64,000 nucleotides of DNA from Herbihabitans rhizosphaerae. GTDB lineage: Bacteria; Actinomycetota; Actinomycetes; Mycobacteriales; Pseudonocardiaceae. Position 1 is the stretch's first letter, and each line of letters starts with the position of its first letter. The stretch is from assembly GCF_004216555.1 (NCBI RefSeq), contig NZ_SGWQ01000003.1, forward strand, positions 482,146-546,145, in the 5' to 3' direction. The translations under genes were made by a program, and so were the position numbers. Positions 1 through 8,659 of the stretch are shown one piece after another. The notes under the pieces were generated by a model. That model had not been told where the DNA came from and ran no database searches. It was given only the letters and a program-made list of their open reading frames with translations.

Positions 1-527
1 TCTTCCTGCCGCGTCAACCGAAGCGCTTCGCGGGGCTGGTCACCTGGCAGGGCATGTTCCAGAAGCGCAAGGAGGAGGTGGCCGTCGACTACGGCAACCT
101 GATCGCCGACGAGATCCTCACCCTGCAGAAGGTGCTCGAGGCGGTGCTCACCGGCCCGAAGTCAGACCGCCTGTTCGTGATGATCGAACGCGAGGTGCGC
201 CGCGCCATCGACGCCCAGCTCAGCGTGGCGAAGCCGCTGGTCGTGGTGTCCATCGGCTCGCGCCGCTACCAGGAGATGAAGCAGCTCGCCACGCGCAAGG
301 CGATCGAGCGCATTCCGGAGGCGGTGCGCCGGGTCGAGGGCTACGCCACCGAGGCGATGGACGTGCGCAACACGATCATCGACCAGATCAAGGGGCTGAC
401 CCCGCTGCAGTACGAGGGACTGCTGCGGCCGGCGTTCCGTCAGGACGAATGGAAGCTGATCGCCGTCGGCGCCATCATCGGTTTCCTGGTCGGCGAGCTG
501 CAGGTGCTCCTTGTCCTTCCACATTGA
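1..527 (+). CDS. DUF445 family membrane protein, 5'-truncated by window edge
   Basis: The reading frame is open from base 3, with no start in the window, and ends at TGA 525-527, leaving about 174 C-terminal residues. The residues closely match the second half of the next gene: a 'QGMFQKRKEEVAVDYGNLIADEI' -like segment, 'LLRPAFRQDEWKLIAVG', then a C-terminal hydrophobic segment ending in VLPH. The two genes are therefore tandem paralogues, 12 bp apart and probably co-transcribed. DUF445 (YheB-type) proteins are membrane proteins of unknown biochemical role, with transmembrane segments at the ends and a charged helical middle. The ATG at 54 is internal and not the real start, because the upstream in-frame residues (FLPRQPKRFAGLVTW) also align with the paralogue. 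Confidence 0.8.
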   Translation, partial: FLPRQPKRFAGLVTWQGMFQKRKEEVAVDYGNLIADEILTLQKVLEAVLTGPKSDRLFVMIEREVRRAIDAQLSVAKPLVVVSIGSRRYQEMKQLATRKAIERIPEAVRRVEGYATEAMDVRNTIIDQIKGLTPLQYEGLLRPAFRQDEWKLIAVGAIIGFLVGELQVLLVLPH

Positions 528-539
528 TAGCCTTGGCCG

Positions 540-1769
540 GTGAACGCCGTTCTCGACGATTTCGCCGAGCACTGGCTCATCTATGTTTCGATGCCGTTCA
601 TCGCGGCCGCGATCGGATACGTCACCAAACGTGTGGCGATCGAGATGATGTTCCACCCCGTCGATTTCGTGGGAATCAACGGAACGTTCATCGGATGGCA
701 GGGTGTCGTTCCCCGCAGCTCCGAGCGGATGATCGGCATTTCCGCCGAGCTGCTCACCACGAAGCTGGTCAACCCGCGCGAGGTGCTGGCCCGGCTCGAT
801 CCGGCCAGAATCGCCGAGGAGGTCGAGCAGCCCCTTCTGTCCACAATGGACGACGTGGCCCGGGAAGTGTTGGAGCAGCACCATCCCCGGCTGTGGGAGA
901 TGCTCCCGGTGCTCGCCCAGGACCTCGTCGTCAAGCAGGTGCAGGCGGCCGCGCCGGTCGTGGTGCGGCGCATCGTCAACGAGATCCAGGAAAACGTCGA
1001 TGAGGTGCTCGACGTCAAACACATCGCGGTCACCGCACTGCATCGCGACCGCCGGCTGACCGTGCGGCTCATCAGGGAGATATCCCGTCCGGAAATGGCG
1101 TTCATCGCCCGGTCCGGCATCTACTTCGGATTCGTTCTCGGCCTGGTGCAGACGATCGTGTGGGCACTCACGAAGGAGCCGCTCGTACTGCCGGTCTTCG
1201 GCGCGATAATCGGCCTGTTCACCGACTGGCTGGCGATCAAGCTGATTTTCTTCCCGCGTGAGGAGAAACGCGTTCTCGGGCTGTTCCGCTTCCAGGGGAT
1301 ATTCCAGCGAAGGCGCGACGAGGTGGCCGAGGACTTCGGCAGGCTGGTGGCCACCGAGGTGATGACCGTGCCGAACATCGTCGAGGGAATCCTGCGCGGC
1401 CCTCGGTCGGACCGCATCATCGCGTCGATCCAGGAGATCGTGGCGCGCACCATCGACGAGCAGACCAGCGTCGTGCGCCCGCTGGTGTCGATCGGCGTTG
1501 GCTCCCAGCGCTTCGAGGAGATGAAGCACGCCGCGGCCGACCGCGCGGTGGCCCGCATGTCCGATCCGGCACTGCAGGCCGGCGGCTACGTGGCCGGCGC
1601 GCTGGACATCGGCAACACGATCGCGCGCCGCATGCGCAGGCTCAGCCGTGTCGAGTACGAGAACCTGCTGCGGCCGGCGTTCCGGCGCGACGAGTGGAAG
1701 CTGATCGCGGTCGGCGCGATGATCGGATTCGGCGTCGGCGAGTTGCAGACGTTCCTTCTTCCTGGTTAA
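540..1769 (+). CDS. DUF445 family membrane protein
   Basis: A 409-residue protein starting at GTG 540. It opens with a hydrophobic segment at about residues 14-30, has a second membrane region at about 190-235 ('FVLGLVQTIVWAL', 'IIGLFTDWLAIKL') and ends in a C-terminal hydrophobic stretch ('LIAVGAMIGFGVGEL'). The middle is charged and helical with repeated 'VLARLDPARIAEEV' type heptads. Length and layout fit DUF445, a family without an assigned activity. It follows the upstream paralogue by 12 bp. The two share the segment 'LLRPAFR-DEWKLIAVGA', which indicates local duplication. Nothing visible suggests a specific substrate. Confidence 0.85.
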   Translation: MNAVLDDFAEHWLIYVSMPFIAAAIGYVTKRVAIEMMFHPVDFVGINGTFIGWQGVVPRSSERMIGISAELLTTKLVNPREVLARLDPARIAEEVEQPLLSTMDDVAREVLEQHHPRLWEMLPVLAQDLVVKQVQAAAPVVVRRIVNEIQENVDEVLDVKHIAVTALHRDRRLTVRLIREISRPEMAFIARSGIYFGFVLGLVQTIVWALTKEPLVLPVFGAIIGLFTDWLAIKLIFFPREEKRVLGLFRFQGIFQRRRDEVAEDFGRLVATEVMTVPNIVEGILRGPRSDRIIASIQEIVARTIDEQTSVVRPLVSIGVGSQRFEEMKHAAADRAVARMSDPALQAGGYVAGALDIGNTIARRMRRLSRVEYENLLRPAFRRDEWKLIAVGAMIGFGVGELQTFLLPG

Positions 1770-1807
1770 CGCAATCCGCCACAGGTGCGCCAGCTAGGGT
1801 CGGACGG

Positions 1808-3193
1808 GTGACGGTGCACGATCCCTGGCAGCAGGCCGAGCGGCCGGAGGAGCAGACCGGTGAGCTGCCGAGGGTCAGCGTCGAGCTGCCCCCCGTGCAC
1901 GAGGCCTGGCTCCCGCGCGAACATTCGCTGCACCGCCCCCGGCACGGCACCCGCCAGCTCACCGCGCTGATCTGCGCGCTGGTGTTCTTCGCCGGCCCGG
2001 CCGCGCTCTGGGTGTTCGGCGGCCGGCCGAGCGAGCTGGAGAATCACAAGCTGGCGTCGTTCCCCGGGCTGGACTCCGGCTGGGCGTTCTTCACCGGCCT
2101 CGGCAACTGGGCCACCGATCAGCTGGTGTTCCGCGGCGGCGCGATCGACGCGGCGGACTGGATCAGCCGCACGCTGTTCGGCGAACCACCGCCGCTGGAC
2201 CAGGGCGGACGCTCGCCGGTCGGCCCGCTGCCCAACCCGCCCGGCGGCATCGGCGGCGTGCCGAACCCACCGAACGTGGAGGGCCCGACTCCCGGCGTGC
2301 CGGGCACCGAGGGTTTCCGGCGCGTGATCGAGGGCAGCGACGGGTGGCTCTACTTCGGCTACGACACCGACGCGAAGTGTCAGCCGACCAAGCCGCTCGC
2401 GGAGAGCATCGCCGGACTGAACCGGCTGCGCGACGCGATCACCGCCTCCGGCCGCAAGCTCGTGCTCGTGGTCGCACCGGACAAGACCACGATGGTGCCC
2501 GAGCATCTGCCCGGCACCTACCCGGGCCGGGATTGCGCCAACGCCGCCGCGCCGGAGCTGTGGCGCGCGGTCACCAAGGACGCCAAGGCGCTCGACGTGC
2601 GCCCGGCCCTGCAGGCGGCCGGCCGGGAGGCGGGGCGTCCGGTCTACCACCAGCAGGACACGCACTGGACCGACGAGGGCTCGGTCGCCATGGTGCGCGC
2701 GGTGGCCGAGCACTTGAGCCCGGGTGTCACCGCGACCTGGCAGGTGTCCGACGGCAAGCCGTGGTCCGGCGGCGCCGACCTCGCCACGATGGTCGGAAAG
2801 CGGGCCAAGAAAGAGGGCATGGCCTACGAGATCCGTCCGGACGGGTTCAACAACCGCTCCCAGGATCCCGTGAAGCCCGGCATGGCCCAGCCGACACATC
2901 GGCAGTCAGACCCCGTCGGCGGCACGATCGACAAACCGACCACGGTGATCGGCGACTCGTTCACCGAGATCACCTCGAAGTACCTGCCGGCCGCGTTCAG
3001 CAACGTGACCATGCAGAGCTACATGGCGATCAACGACACCCCGACGCAGGTGGCGAATCAGATGGCGAACAGCGAGATCGTGGTGCTGCAGGTGGTGGAG
3101 CGCAACATCGCCGGCGGGATCCTGCTGCCCTTCACCTCGGACATGTTCATCGAGACACTACGACCGATTCTCGCCGCCCGGCCGGTTCGATAG
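1808..3193 (+). CDS. AlgX/AlgJ-like SGNH acyltransferase, membrane-anchored
   Basis: A 461-residue protein from GTG 1808. Residues 1-45 are cytoplasmic, a single membrane segment follows ('LTALICALVFFAGPAALWVF'), and then comes a Gly/Pro-rich linker and an extracytoplasmic domain. The domain carries 'GSDGWLYFGYD' near its start, 'VVAPDKTTMVPEHLP', 'DTHWTDEGS' (the DxHW signature supplying Asp/His) and 'VIGDSFTE' (the GDS nucleophile block). These are the hallmarks of the AlgX/AlgJ SGNH fold that O-acetylates polysaccharides. By inference it modifies a cell-surface glycan outside the membrane. An upstream in-frame start at 1694 would run into the preceding gene, so 1808 is preferred. Its 3' end overlaps the convergent zinc permease gene by 47 bp. 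Confidence 0.8.
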   Translation: MTVHDPWQQAERPEEQTGELPRVSVELPPVHEAWLPREHSLHRPRHGTRQLTALICALVFFAGPAALWVFGGRPSELENHKLASFPGLDSGWAFFTGLGNWATDQLVFRGGAIDAADWISRTLFGEPPPLDQGGRSPVGPLPNPPGGIGGVPNPPNVEGPTPGVPGTEGFRRVIEGSDGWLYFGYDTDAKCQPTKPLAESIAGLNRLRDAITASGRKLVLVVAPDKTTMVPEHLPGTYPGRDCANAAAPELWRAVTKDAKALDVRPALQAAGREAGRPVYHQQDTHWTDEGSVAMVRAVAEHLSPGVTATWQVSDGKPWSGGADLATMVGKRAKKEGMAYEIRPDGFNNRSQDPVKPGMAQPTHRQSDPVGGTIDKPTTVIGDSFTEITSKYLPAAFSNVTMQSYMAINDTPTQVANQMANSEIVVLQVVERNIAGGILLPFTSDMFIETLRPILAARPVR

Positions 3194-4049
3194 CCGATCC
3201 GCCGGTCAGCTTGCGCGGCCGGCCGCGGGCCACCGAGATCGTCCAGCAGATCACGTAGATCACGAACGAGATCGTGCACACGAACGCGCTCACCGGCGCG
3301 CCGGGCGCGAGCGACAGCACGATCCCGCCGACCGCGGCGATCTCGGCGAACACCACGGCGAGCAGCGTCGCGCGAAGGGGGCTCGCGGTCACCCTCGCGG
3401 CCGCGGCACCCGGGGTCACCATCAGCGAGAGCACCAGCAGCGCGCCGACCGTCTGCACGCCGAGCGCGGTGGCGATACCGACCAGGACCGCGAAGATCGC
3501 CGCCAGCGCGCGGGTCGGAACGCCTCGCGCGCGGGCCAGCTCCGCGTCCACGCTGGCGAACAACAGCGGCCGGTAGATCACCGCGAGCACGACGAACACC
3601 CCGACCGCGCAGACCGACAGCAGCGCGAGGCTGGCGAAGTCCACGCCGACGATCTGCCCGACGAGCAGGCCGAACTTGTTGGACGCGCGACCGGGATAGA
3701 ACCACAGCAGCAGCACGCCGACGCCGAGCCCGAACGCCAGCAGCACGCCGATCACCGAGTCGTGCTCGGAACTGCGCCGGGACAACAGGCCCATGATCAG
3801 CGCCGCCACCACGGCGCCGATCAGCGCACCGTAGCCGATGTTGATCCCGATCAGCAGGGCGGCGGCACCGCCGGTGAACGACAGCTCGCTGGTGCCGTGC
3901 ACGGCGAAGGCCATGTTGCGGCTGACGATCAGCGGCCCGAGCACGCCGGCCACCAGGCCGAGGATCGCGGCGGCGAGCAGTGCCGTGCGCACGTACTCGT
4001 CGTCGCGGATGAGCTGCCAGGTCAGCTCGAAGTTGAACAGCTCTTCCAC
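3147..4049 (-). CDS. znuB: Zinc-type ABC transporter permease (ABC-3 family)
   Basis: A 300-residue, highly hydrophobic protein with about eight membrane segments of the ABC-3/ZnuB type, for example 'ALLAAAILGLVAGVLGPLIVS' and 'VGALLVLSLMVTPGAAAARV'. The start is GTG 4049, which overlaps the stop of the ATPase gene by one base (TAGTG), so translation is coupled. It forms the channel of the transporter with the preceding ATPase and the solute-binding lipoprotein. Zinc specificity is inferred from the His-rich binding protein and the Zur-like box. Manganese is the main alternative for this family. The 3' end overlaps the convergent gene ending at 3193. Confidence 0.85.
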   Translation of the reverse strand: MEELFNFELTWQLIRDDEYVRTALLAAAILGLVAGVLGPLIVSRNMAFAVHGTSELSFTGGAAALLIGINIGYGALIGAVVAALIMGLLSRRSSEHDSVIGVLLAFGLGVGVLLLWFYPGRASNKFGLLVGQIVGVDFASLALLSVCAVGVFVVLAVIYRPLLFASVDAELARARGVPTRALAAIFAVLVGIATALGVQTVGALLVLSLMVTPGAAAARVTASPLRATLLAVVFAEIAAVGGIVLSLAPGAPVSAFVCTISFVIYVICWTISVARGRPRKLTGGSAIEPAGRRESVVVSR

Positions 4050-4897
4050 TATTCCGCCTCGGCCAGGTGATGGTGCGACTCGTCCTCGCACAGTCCACTG
4101 TGGACGCCGACGACGTGGATCTGGCCGCGGACCTTGATCACCTCGACCGCGGCGCGGTATAGCTCGGACAGGTTCTTCGAGGTCATCACCTCGTCCGGGG
4201 TGCCGATCCGGAACCGGCCGTCGACCAGGTAGAGCACCCGGTCCACCAGCGGCAGCACGGGGTTGATCTCGTGCGTCACGAACACCACGGCGGTGTCGGC
4301 GTCCCGCCGCCGCTTGTCGATCAGCGTGCTGACCGCGCGCTGGTTGGCGATGTCCAGGGACAGCAGCGGCTCGTCGCACAGCAGCACGGCCGGATCGCCG
4401 ACCAGCGCCTGCGCCACCCGGAGCCGCTGCTGCTCGCCACCGGACAGCAGCCCGACCGGCCGGTCGGCGAAATCGGTCGCACCGACCGCGGCCACCGCGT
4501 CGGTCACCCGCCTGCGCCGGTCCCGCATACCGCCGAACCCGATGCCCCAGCGATGCCCGTCCAGCCCGAGGCCGACGAGATCACGACCACGCACGGTGAG
4601 ACTCGGGTCGAGCGCGCGCTGCTGCGGGATGTACCCGACCGACCGGCTGGCCCGGCCGGGGCGGGCACCGGCCACCTCCACGGTGCCCGCCGAAAGCCGT
4701 TGCAGGCCAAGGAGAACGCGCAACAAGCTGGTCTTGCCGGAACCGTTCGGGCCGAGGACGGCGACGAACTCGCCGGGCGCGATGTCCAAGTCGAGCCCGT
4801 CCCACAACACCCGGTCGCCGTAGCTCAGCGTCGCGCCGCGCAGCGAGATCGCTGTGCTCGTCGTGGTGGTGGTGTCAGTGGGATTGTCGACTGTCAT
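4049..4897 (-). CDS. znuC: Zinc-type ABC transporter ATP-binding protein
   Basis: A 282-residue ATPase with Walker A 'GPNGSGKT' near residue 50, Q-loop 'YIPQQRALDPS', signature 'LSGGEQQR', Walker B 'AVLLCDEP' and switch His in 'VFVTHEIN'. It is of the ZnuC/AztA type and energises metal uptake through the ABC-3 permease encoded next. The C-terminal tail is His-rich ('DESHHHLAEAE'), a plausible metal-sensing or buffering tail seen in some zinc transporters. It starts at ATG 4897, overlapping the stop of the binding-protein gene by four bases (ATGA), and ends overlapping the permease start. Confidence 0.9.
   Translation of the reverse strand: MTVDNPTDTTTTTSTAISLRGATLSYGDRVLWDGLDLDIAPGEFVAVLGPNGSGKTSLLRVLLGLQRLSAGTVEVAGARPGRASRSVGYIPQQRALDPSLTVRGRDLVGLGLDGHRWGIGFGGMRDRRRRVTDAVAAVGATDFADRPVGLLSGGEQQRLRVAQALVGDPAVLLCDEPLLSLDIANQRAVSTLIDKRRRDADTAVVFVTHEINPVLPLVDRVLYLVDGRFRIGTPDEVMTSKNLSELYRAAVEVIKVRGQIHVVGVHSGLCEDESHHHLAEAE
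4093..4105. repeat. GTCCACTGTGGAC palindrome, copy in zinc ATPase gene
   Basis: A perfect copy near the 3' end of the ATPase gene, read as Val-His-Ser-Gly on the minus strand, so not in the Ser-Thr-Val-Asp frame used elsewhere. Confidence 0.7.
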
Positions 4898-5913
4898 TTC
4901 TTCGCCAGTGCACCCGCCAGTGCGTCGACCTGCTTGGTCATCCAGTCAACGTAGTCGGTCACGCCAGCGGGCAGGGTCTCGGTCACCCCGACGACACCGA
5001 CTCCGGCACCGTTGGCCGCGTCGACGAGCCGCTTGGTGGCCGGCGTCTCGGTCTGGCTGTTGTTGATCAGCGCGGCCACCTGCTTGCCCCTGATCATCGT
5101 GGTGACCTTGTTGATCGCGGCCGCGGGAGGGTCGGTCTCCTCCTCGATCGCGTGCTTGTAGTCCTCCGGTGTGGCGTCCTCGAGGCCGGCCGCCTCGATC
5201 AGGTACTGCGCGACCGCCTCGGTGGACACGATCTTGGTGCCGGGGCGCTCCTTGGCGATCGCGGTGATCTTGGCGGTCAGACCGTCCAGCTTGGCGGCGA
5301 ACGCGGCGGCGTTGGCGTCGAAGGCGGCCTTGCGGTCCGGCGAGATCACCGCGAGCTGCTTGGCGACCTCGGCGGACACCTTCTTCACGGTCGGGAGGTC
5401 GTACCAGACGTGCTCGTTGACCTCGCCGTGCTCGTGGTCGCCGTGGCCGTGACCGCCGGGTTTGCCGGCCTGCTTGCCGGACAGCGCGAACGCGTCGATC
5501 TTCGCCGTGGTGATGCCGGGTGCGCCGGCGAGCTTGGTGAAGAACTCGTCGTACCCGCCGCCGTTGAACACGGCGAGCTTGGCCGCGCGGATCGCGGTGC
5601 CGTCGGCCGGAGTGCCCTCGTAGGAGTGCGGGTCGGCGGACGGGTCACTGATGATCGACTTCACCGCGACCGCGTCGCCGCCGACCGCCTGCAGCACGCT
5701 GCCCCACACGTTGGTGGAGGCGACCACGTCGATCTTCGGACCGTTCGGCACCGGCACGGCGGTCGGCTGGGCGTTCGCGGCGGCCGACGTCGGCGGCTGG
5801 GACGACGGCGGAGGCTGCGCGCCGTCGCCACCGCCACAGCCGGACAGGCCGAGCGCGAGTGCGGCGAAACCGGCGGTCGCCTTGGCGACGCTTCGTAGTA
5901 AGCGGGACGTCAT
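4894..5913 (-). CDS. znuA: Zinc-binding lipoprotein of ABC transporter (ZnuA/TroA type)
   Basis: A 339-residue protein with a lipoprotein signal ('ALALGLSGCGGG', lipid-modified Cys near residue 26) and a Pro/Ala/Ser linker. The TroA-type domain contains 'DPHSYEGTP' (His ligand), the metal-binding loop 'GHGHGDHEHGEVNEHVWYD', and a late acidic ligand region. This His/Asp/Glu-rich loop is typical of zinc-specific cluster A-I binding proteins. It is the first gene of a three-gene, translationally coupled operon. The intergenic region upstream carries an imperfect palindrome that resembles a Zur operator, so zinc repression is likely. Confidence 0.9.
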   Translation of the reverse strand: MTSRLLRSVAKATAGFAALALGLSGCGGGDGAQPPPSSQPPTSAAANAQPTAVPVPNGPKIDVVASTNVWGSVLQAVGGDAVAVKSIISDPSADPHSYEGTPADGTAIRAAKLAVFNGGGYDEFFTKLAGAPGITTAKIDAFALSGKQAGKPGGHGHGDHEHGEVNEHVWYDLPTVKKVSAEVAKQLAVISPDRKAAFDANAAAFAAKLDGLTAKITAIAKERPGTKIVSTEAVAQYLIEAAGLEDATPEDYKHAIEEETDPPAAAINKVTTMIRGKQVAALINNSQTETPATKRLVDAANGAGVGVVGVTETLPAGVTDYVDWMTKQVDALAGALAKK

Positions 5914-5939
5914 GGCACTCTCCCGAGCGACGATCGACA

Positions 5940-5958
5940 GATAATGGAAACCGTTATC
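5940..5958 (-). promoter_or_regulatory. Zur-like operator upstream of zinc operon
   Basis: GATAATGGAAACCGTTATC forms a 19-bp inverted repeat with arms GATAA/TTATC and GG/CC. It lies 27 bp upstream of the znuA-like start. Spacing, A/T-rich arms and context match Fur/Zur-family operators. The exact consensus for this organism is not known. Confidence 0.6.
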
Positions 5959-6048
5959 AGATTAGTTTACGACGTGCCGTCGGGTCACGTCGCACCGACC
6001 GGGTGAGGCGACACGTGTGAGGGGTCACGGCGGCCGACTTCATCTATT

Positions 6049-6059
6049 GGTTCTGAACC
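6049..6059. promoter_or_regulatory. Short perfect inverted repeat upstream of lacI-type gene
   Basis: GGTTCTGAACC is a perfect 5-bp-arm palindrome 15 bp before the start of the LacI-family gene. It could be an autoregulatory site, but it lacks the central CG usual in LacI operators, so the assignment is weak. Confidence 0.25.
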
Positions 6060-6073
6060 GTTACCGTCAGGCC

Positions 6074-7174
6074 ATGGCACGGTCAATGCACGCGCGACGT
6101 CCAGCGACCCTGGCATCGCTCGCCGCCGAGCTCGGCGTATCGAGAACAACGGTCTCCAACGCCTACAACCGGCCCGACCAGCTCTCTCCCGAGCTGCGCC
6201 GCCGGGTGCTCGAGACGGCGAAACGCCTGGGCTACCCAGGGCCTGATCCGGTCGCGCGCTCGCTGCGTACGCGCAAGGCGGGCGCGGTCGGCCTGCTGCT
6301 GACCGAGAACCTCTCCTACGCGTTCCGCGATCCCGCCGCGCTCGCGTTCCTCGAAGGGCTGGCGCTCGCCTGCGAGAGCGCCGGCCAGGGTCTGCACCTC
6401 GTGCCGGTGAACCCGCAGCGCGAGGACATCGCCAACGTGCACCGCGCCGGGGTGGACGGGTTCGTCGTGTACTCCGTGCCGGACGACGACCCGCACCTGG
6501 CCGCCGTGCTGTCCCGCCCGGTGCCGACCGTGGTGTGCGACCAGCCGAGGGTGGAGGGCGTGGACCGGGTCGGGATCGACGACCACGCGGCGATCACCAA
6601 GATCGCCAAACGGCTGATCTCCTTGGGGCACCGGCGAATCGGCGTGCTGTGCATGCGGCTGGGGCGCGATCGCAACGACTCCTTCGTGTCGCTGGACCGT
6701 CAGCGCAGCGCGCACTTCCACGTGCAGCGCACCCGGCTGGCGGGGCTCGCCGACACGTTCACCGCCGCCGGGGTGAACTGGGCCGACGTGCGCGTGGTCG
6801 AACGGTTCGACCATTCGCAGGCCAGCGGCGAGTCGGCGGCCGCCCAACTGCTGGACGCCGATCCGGGCGTAACGGCGATCATCTGCACGTCGGACATCCT
6901 GGCGCTGGGCGCGATGACCGAGGCGAAGCGGCGCAACCTGCGGGTGCCACAGGACCTGACGATCACCGGATTCGACGGGATCACCGAGGCGCGGCGGGTC
7001 GGGCTGACCACCGTGCGGCAGCCGGTGCTGGAGAAGGGCAAGGCCGCCGGCAAGCTGCTGCTCGGCGCGGCGGAGGCCAACCGGCAGCGCGAGATCACGC
7101 TGGAGACCGAACTGGTCGACGGCACCACCTCGGCGCCGCCCCGTACCGCCGAGGAACGCTGGTTCGGCCCGTAG
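6074..7174 (+). CDS. LacI family transcriptional regulator
   Basis: A 366-residue protein. The N-terminal LacI helix-turn-helix is clear ('LASLAAELGVSRTTVSNAYNRPDQLS', about residues 11-36), followed by the hinge 'RVLETAKRLGYPGPDPVARSLR' and a periplasmic-binding-like effector domain ending 'ITGFDGITEARRVGLTTVRQP'. The start is placed at ATG 6074 rather than the in-frame GTG at 6017, because the HTH then begins where the family normally begins. The effector cannot be told from sequence. It is divergent from the zinc operon and followed by a secreted lipase gene, its possible target. Confidence 0.9.
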   Translation: MARSMHARRPATLASLAAELGVSRTTVSNAYNRPDQLSPELRRRVLETAKRLGYPGPDPVARSLRTRKAGAVGLLLTENLSYAFRDPAALAFLEGLALACESAGQGLHLVPVNPQREDIANVHRAGVDGFVVYSVPDDDPHLAAVLSRPVPTVVCDQPRVEGVDRVGIDDHAAITKIAKRLISLGHRRIGVLCMRLGRDRNDSFVSLDRQRSAHFHVQRTRLAGLADTFTAAGVNWADVRVVERFDHSQASGESAAAQLLDADPGVTAIICTSDILALGAMTEAKRRNLRVPQDLTITGFDGITEARRVGLTTVRQPVLEKGKAAGKLLLGAAEANRQREITLETELVDGTTSAPPRTAEERWFGP

Positions 7175-7254
7175 TGAGCAATCTGCCACGATTGACACTC
7201 ACCGTGGGCGAATAATCACCGATCGTTGTCGATCTTGGGGCAAACTCCGAAGAC

Positions 7255-8373
7255 ATGCGCGCGCCCCGGATCCGCTCCGCCCTGGTCAGCCTCGCCGTCG
7301 CGGCCGCACTCGTCGCGGCGCCGGCCGCCTCCGCCTCACCCGAGACCGGCGCACCCGGTGAGGTCACCAGCGTCGCGCCGCTGCCCGATCAGCACTGGTT
7401 GCCCGGCACCGGCAAGGCCTACCAACTGACGTACACGACGACCGGACCGGTCGGCCTGACCCCGAGCACCGGCGCGCTGTTCGTGCCGAAGGGAACACCG
7501 CCGCCGGGCGGGTGGCCGGTGGTCTCCTGGGCGCACGGCACGACCGGCATCGGGGACCGCTGCGCGCCGTCCACCGCAGGCCGGAGCCCGCGCGACATCG
7601 GCTATCTGACCAAGTGGCTCGAGCAGGGATACGCGATCGCGGCGACCGACTACGTCGGGCTGGGCACCGAGGGCGTGCACCCGTACCTGGACGGACGGTC
7701 CGAGGCGCACGCCGTGATCGACATCGTCCGCGCGGCGTCCACTGTGGACGGTTCGGTGTCCCGGAAGTGGATCACCGTCGGGCAGTCCCAGGGCGGCCAC
7801 GCGGCGCTGTTCACCACCAGGATGGCCCCCGAGTACGCGCCCGAGCTGGACTTTCGGGGTGGCGTGGCCACCGGTGCGGCGAGCAACATCACCTGGCTGC
7901 TCGAACTCGCCGGGCCGGACGTGCCGTTCGAGAACCTCACCGCGCTGGTGGCCTACATTCTCGCCGGCGTCCCCGCCGCGCGCCCCGGCCTGGACGTCGC
8001 GCCGTACCTGACCGAACGCGGCGGCGTCGCGGTGCGCGACGCCCACGAGCTGTGCGTGCCCGAGCTGTACGCGAGCCTCGCCGGTGTCACGGTCGGCCAA
8101 CTGCTGCGCGGGAAACTGGCCGAGGGCGACTTCATCCCGGCCGCGCGCGAGGTGCTCGAGGTCCCGGTCGACGGGTACCGGCGCCCGTTCTTCGTCGCGC
8201 ACGGCAGCGACGACAACGTGGTGCCGCCGTTCCTGACCGAGAAGCTGCTCGACGCGCTGAACGGCAACGGCCAGCCGGTGACGGCCAAGTTCTACCCGGG
8301 CGACCACGGCAGCACGATGGACCTGTCGCTGGTCGACACCATTCCCTACGCGCGCCAACTCTTCGCGGGCTAG
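7255..8373 (+). CDS. Secreted lipase, LIP family alpha/beta hydrolase
   Basis: A 372-residue protein with an N-terminal signal peptide (hydrophobic 'ALVSLAVAAALVAAPAASAS', cleavage near residue 26). The mature part matches fungal/actinobacterial secretory lipases: 'PVVSWAHGTTGIGDRCAPS' (oxyanion region with conserved Cys), nucleophile elbow 'VGQSQGGHAA', acid residue near 'VAHGSDDNVVPP' and His in 'YPGDHGSTMD'. It is expected to hydrolyse acylglycerols or esters outside the cell. A TTGACA at 7192-7197 in the short upstream gap may be part of its promoter. The downstream gap begins with the 60-bp dispersed element. Confidence 0.85.
   Translation: MRAPRIRSALVSLAVAAALVAAPAASASPETGAPGEVTSVAPLPDQHWLPGTGKAYQLTYTTTGPVGLTPSTGALFVPKGTPPPGGWPVVSWAHGTTGIGDRCAPSTAGRSPRDIGYLTKWLEQGYAIAATDYVGLGTEGVHPYLDGRSEAHAVIDIVRAASTVDGSVSRKWITVGQSQGGHAALFTTRMAPEYAPELDFRGGVATGAASNITWLLELAGPDVPFENLTALVAYILAGVPAARPGLDVAPYLTERGGVAVRDAHELCVPELYASLAGVTVGQLLRGKLAEGDFIPAAREVLEVPVDGYRRPFFVAHGSDDNVVPPFLTEKLLDALNGNGQPVTAKFYPGDHGSTMDLSLVDTIPYARQLFAG
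7737..7749. repeat. GTCCACTGTGGAC palindrome, copy in lipase gene
   Basis: A perfect 13-bp palindrome reading Ser-Thr-Val-Asp in the host frame. It is one of six perfect copies in the window (central base T or A). Confidence 0.7.
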
Positions 8374-8395
8374 GCGGCTGCTGAACAACGTCGTG

Positions 8396-8455
8396 CTGTC
8401 TGAAACTTAGCGATCGCTCCGTTCATGTTTTGCGTACTTTAGCCCGCTAAAGTCC
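8396..8455 (-). repeat. 60-bp dispersed element, copy 1
   Basis: Sixty bases that match the element at 48644-48703 at 54 positions when read on the minus strand. All six differences are transitions. It contains the palindromic core ACTTTAGCGGGCTAAAGT (here at its right end on the plus strand). It begins 22 bp after the lipase stop and lies in the same orientation relative to the preceding gene as copy 2 lies relative to coaX. Confidence 0.8.
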
Positions 8456-8659
8456 CTCAGCCACGGAGAAAGCCCAGGTCAACCGAGATCATCAGGGCGC
8501 GGGGAACGTGAGGGTGATGCACAGACGGCCCAACGTGGAGGTGGGCCACCACCCTCGCGGGCCTTGTTCAGCGCACTCCTAGCTGTCGAATTCGCGCGGC
8601 GGCGTTCGTGTGGACGGTGAGAGGCTGGCGGTCGGCTGGCCGCGACCGAGGAGAACGCC

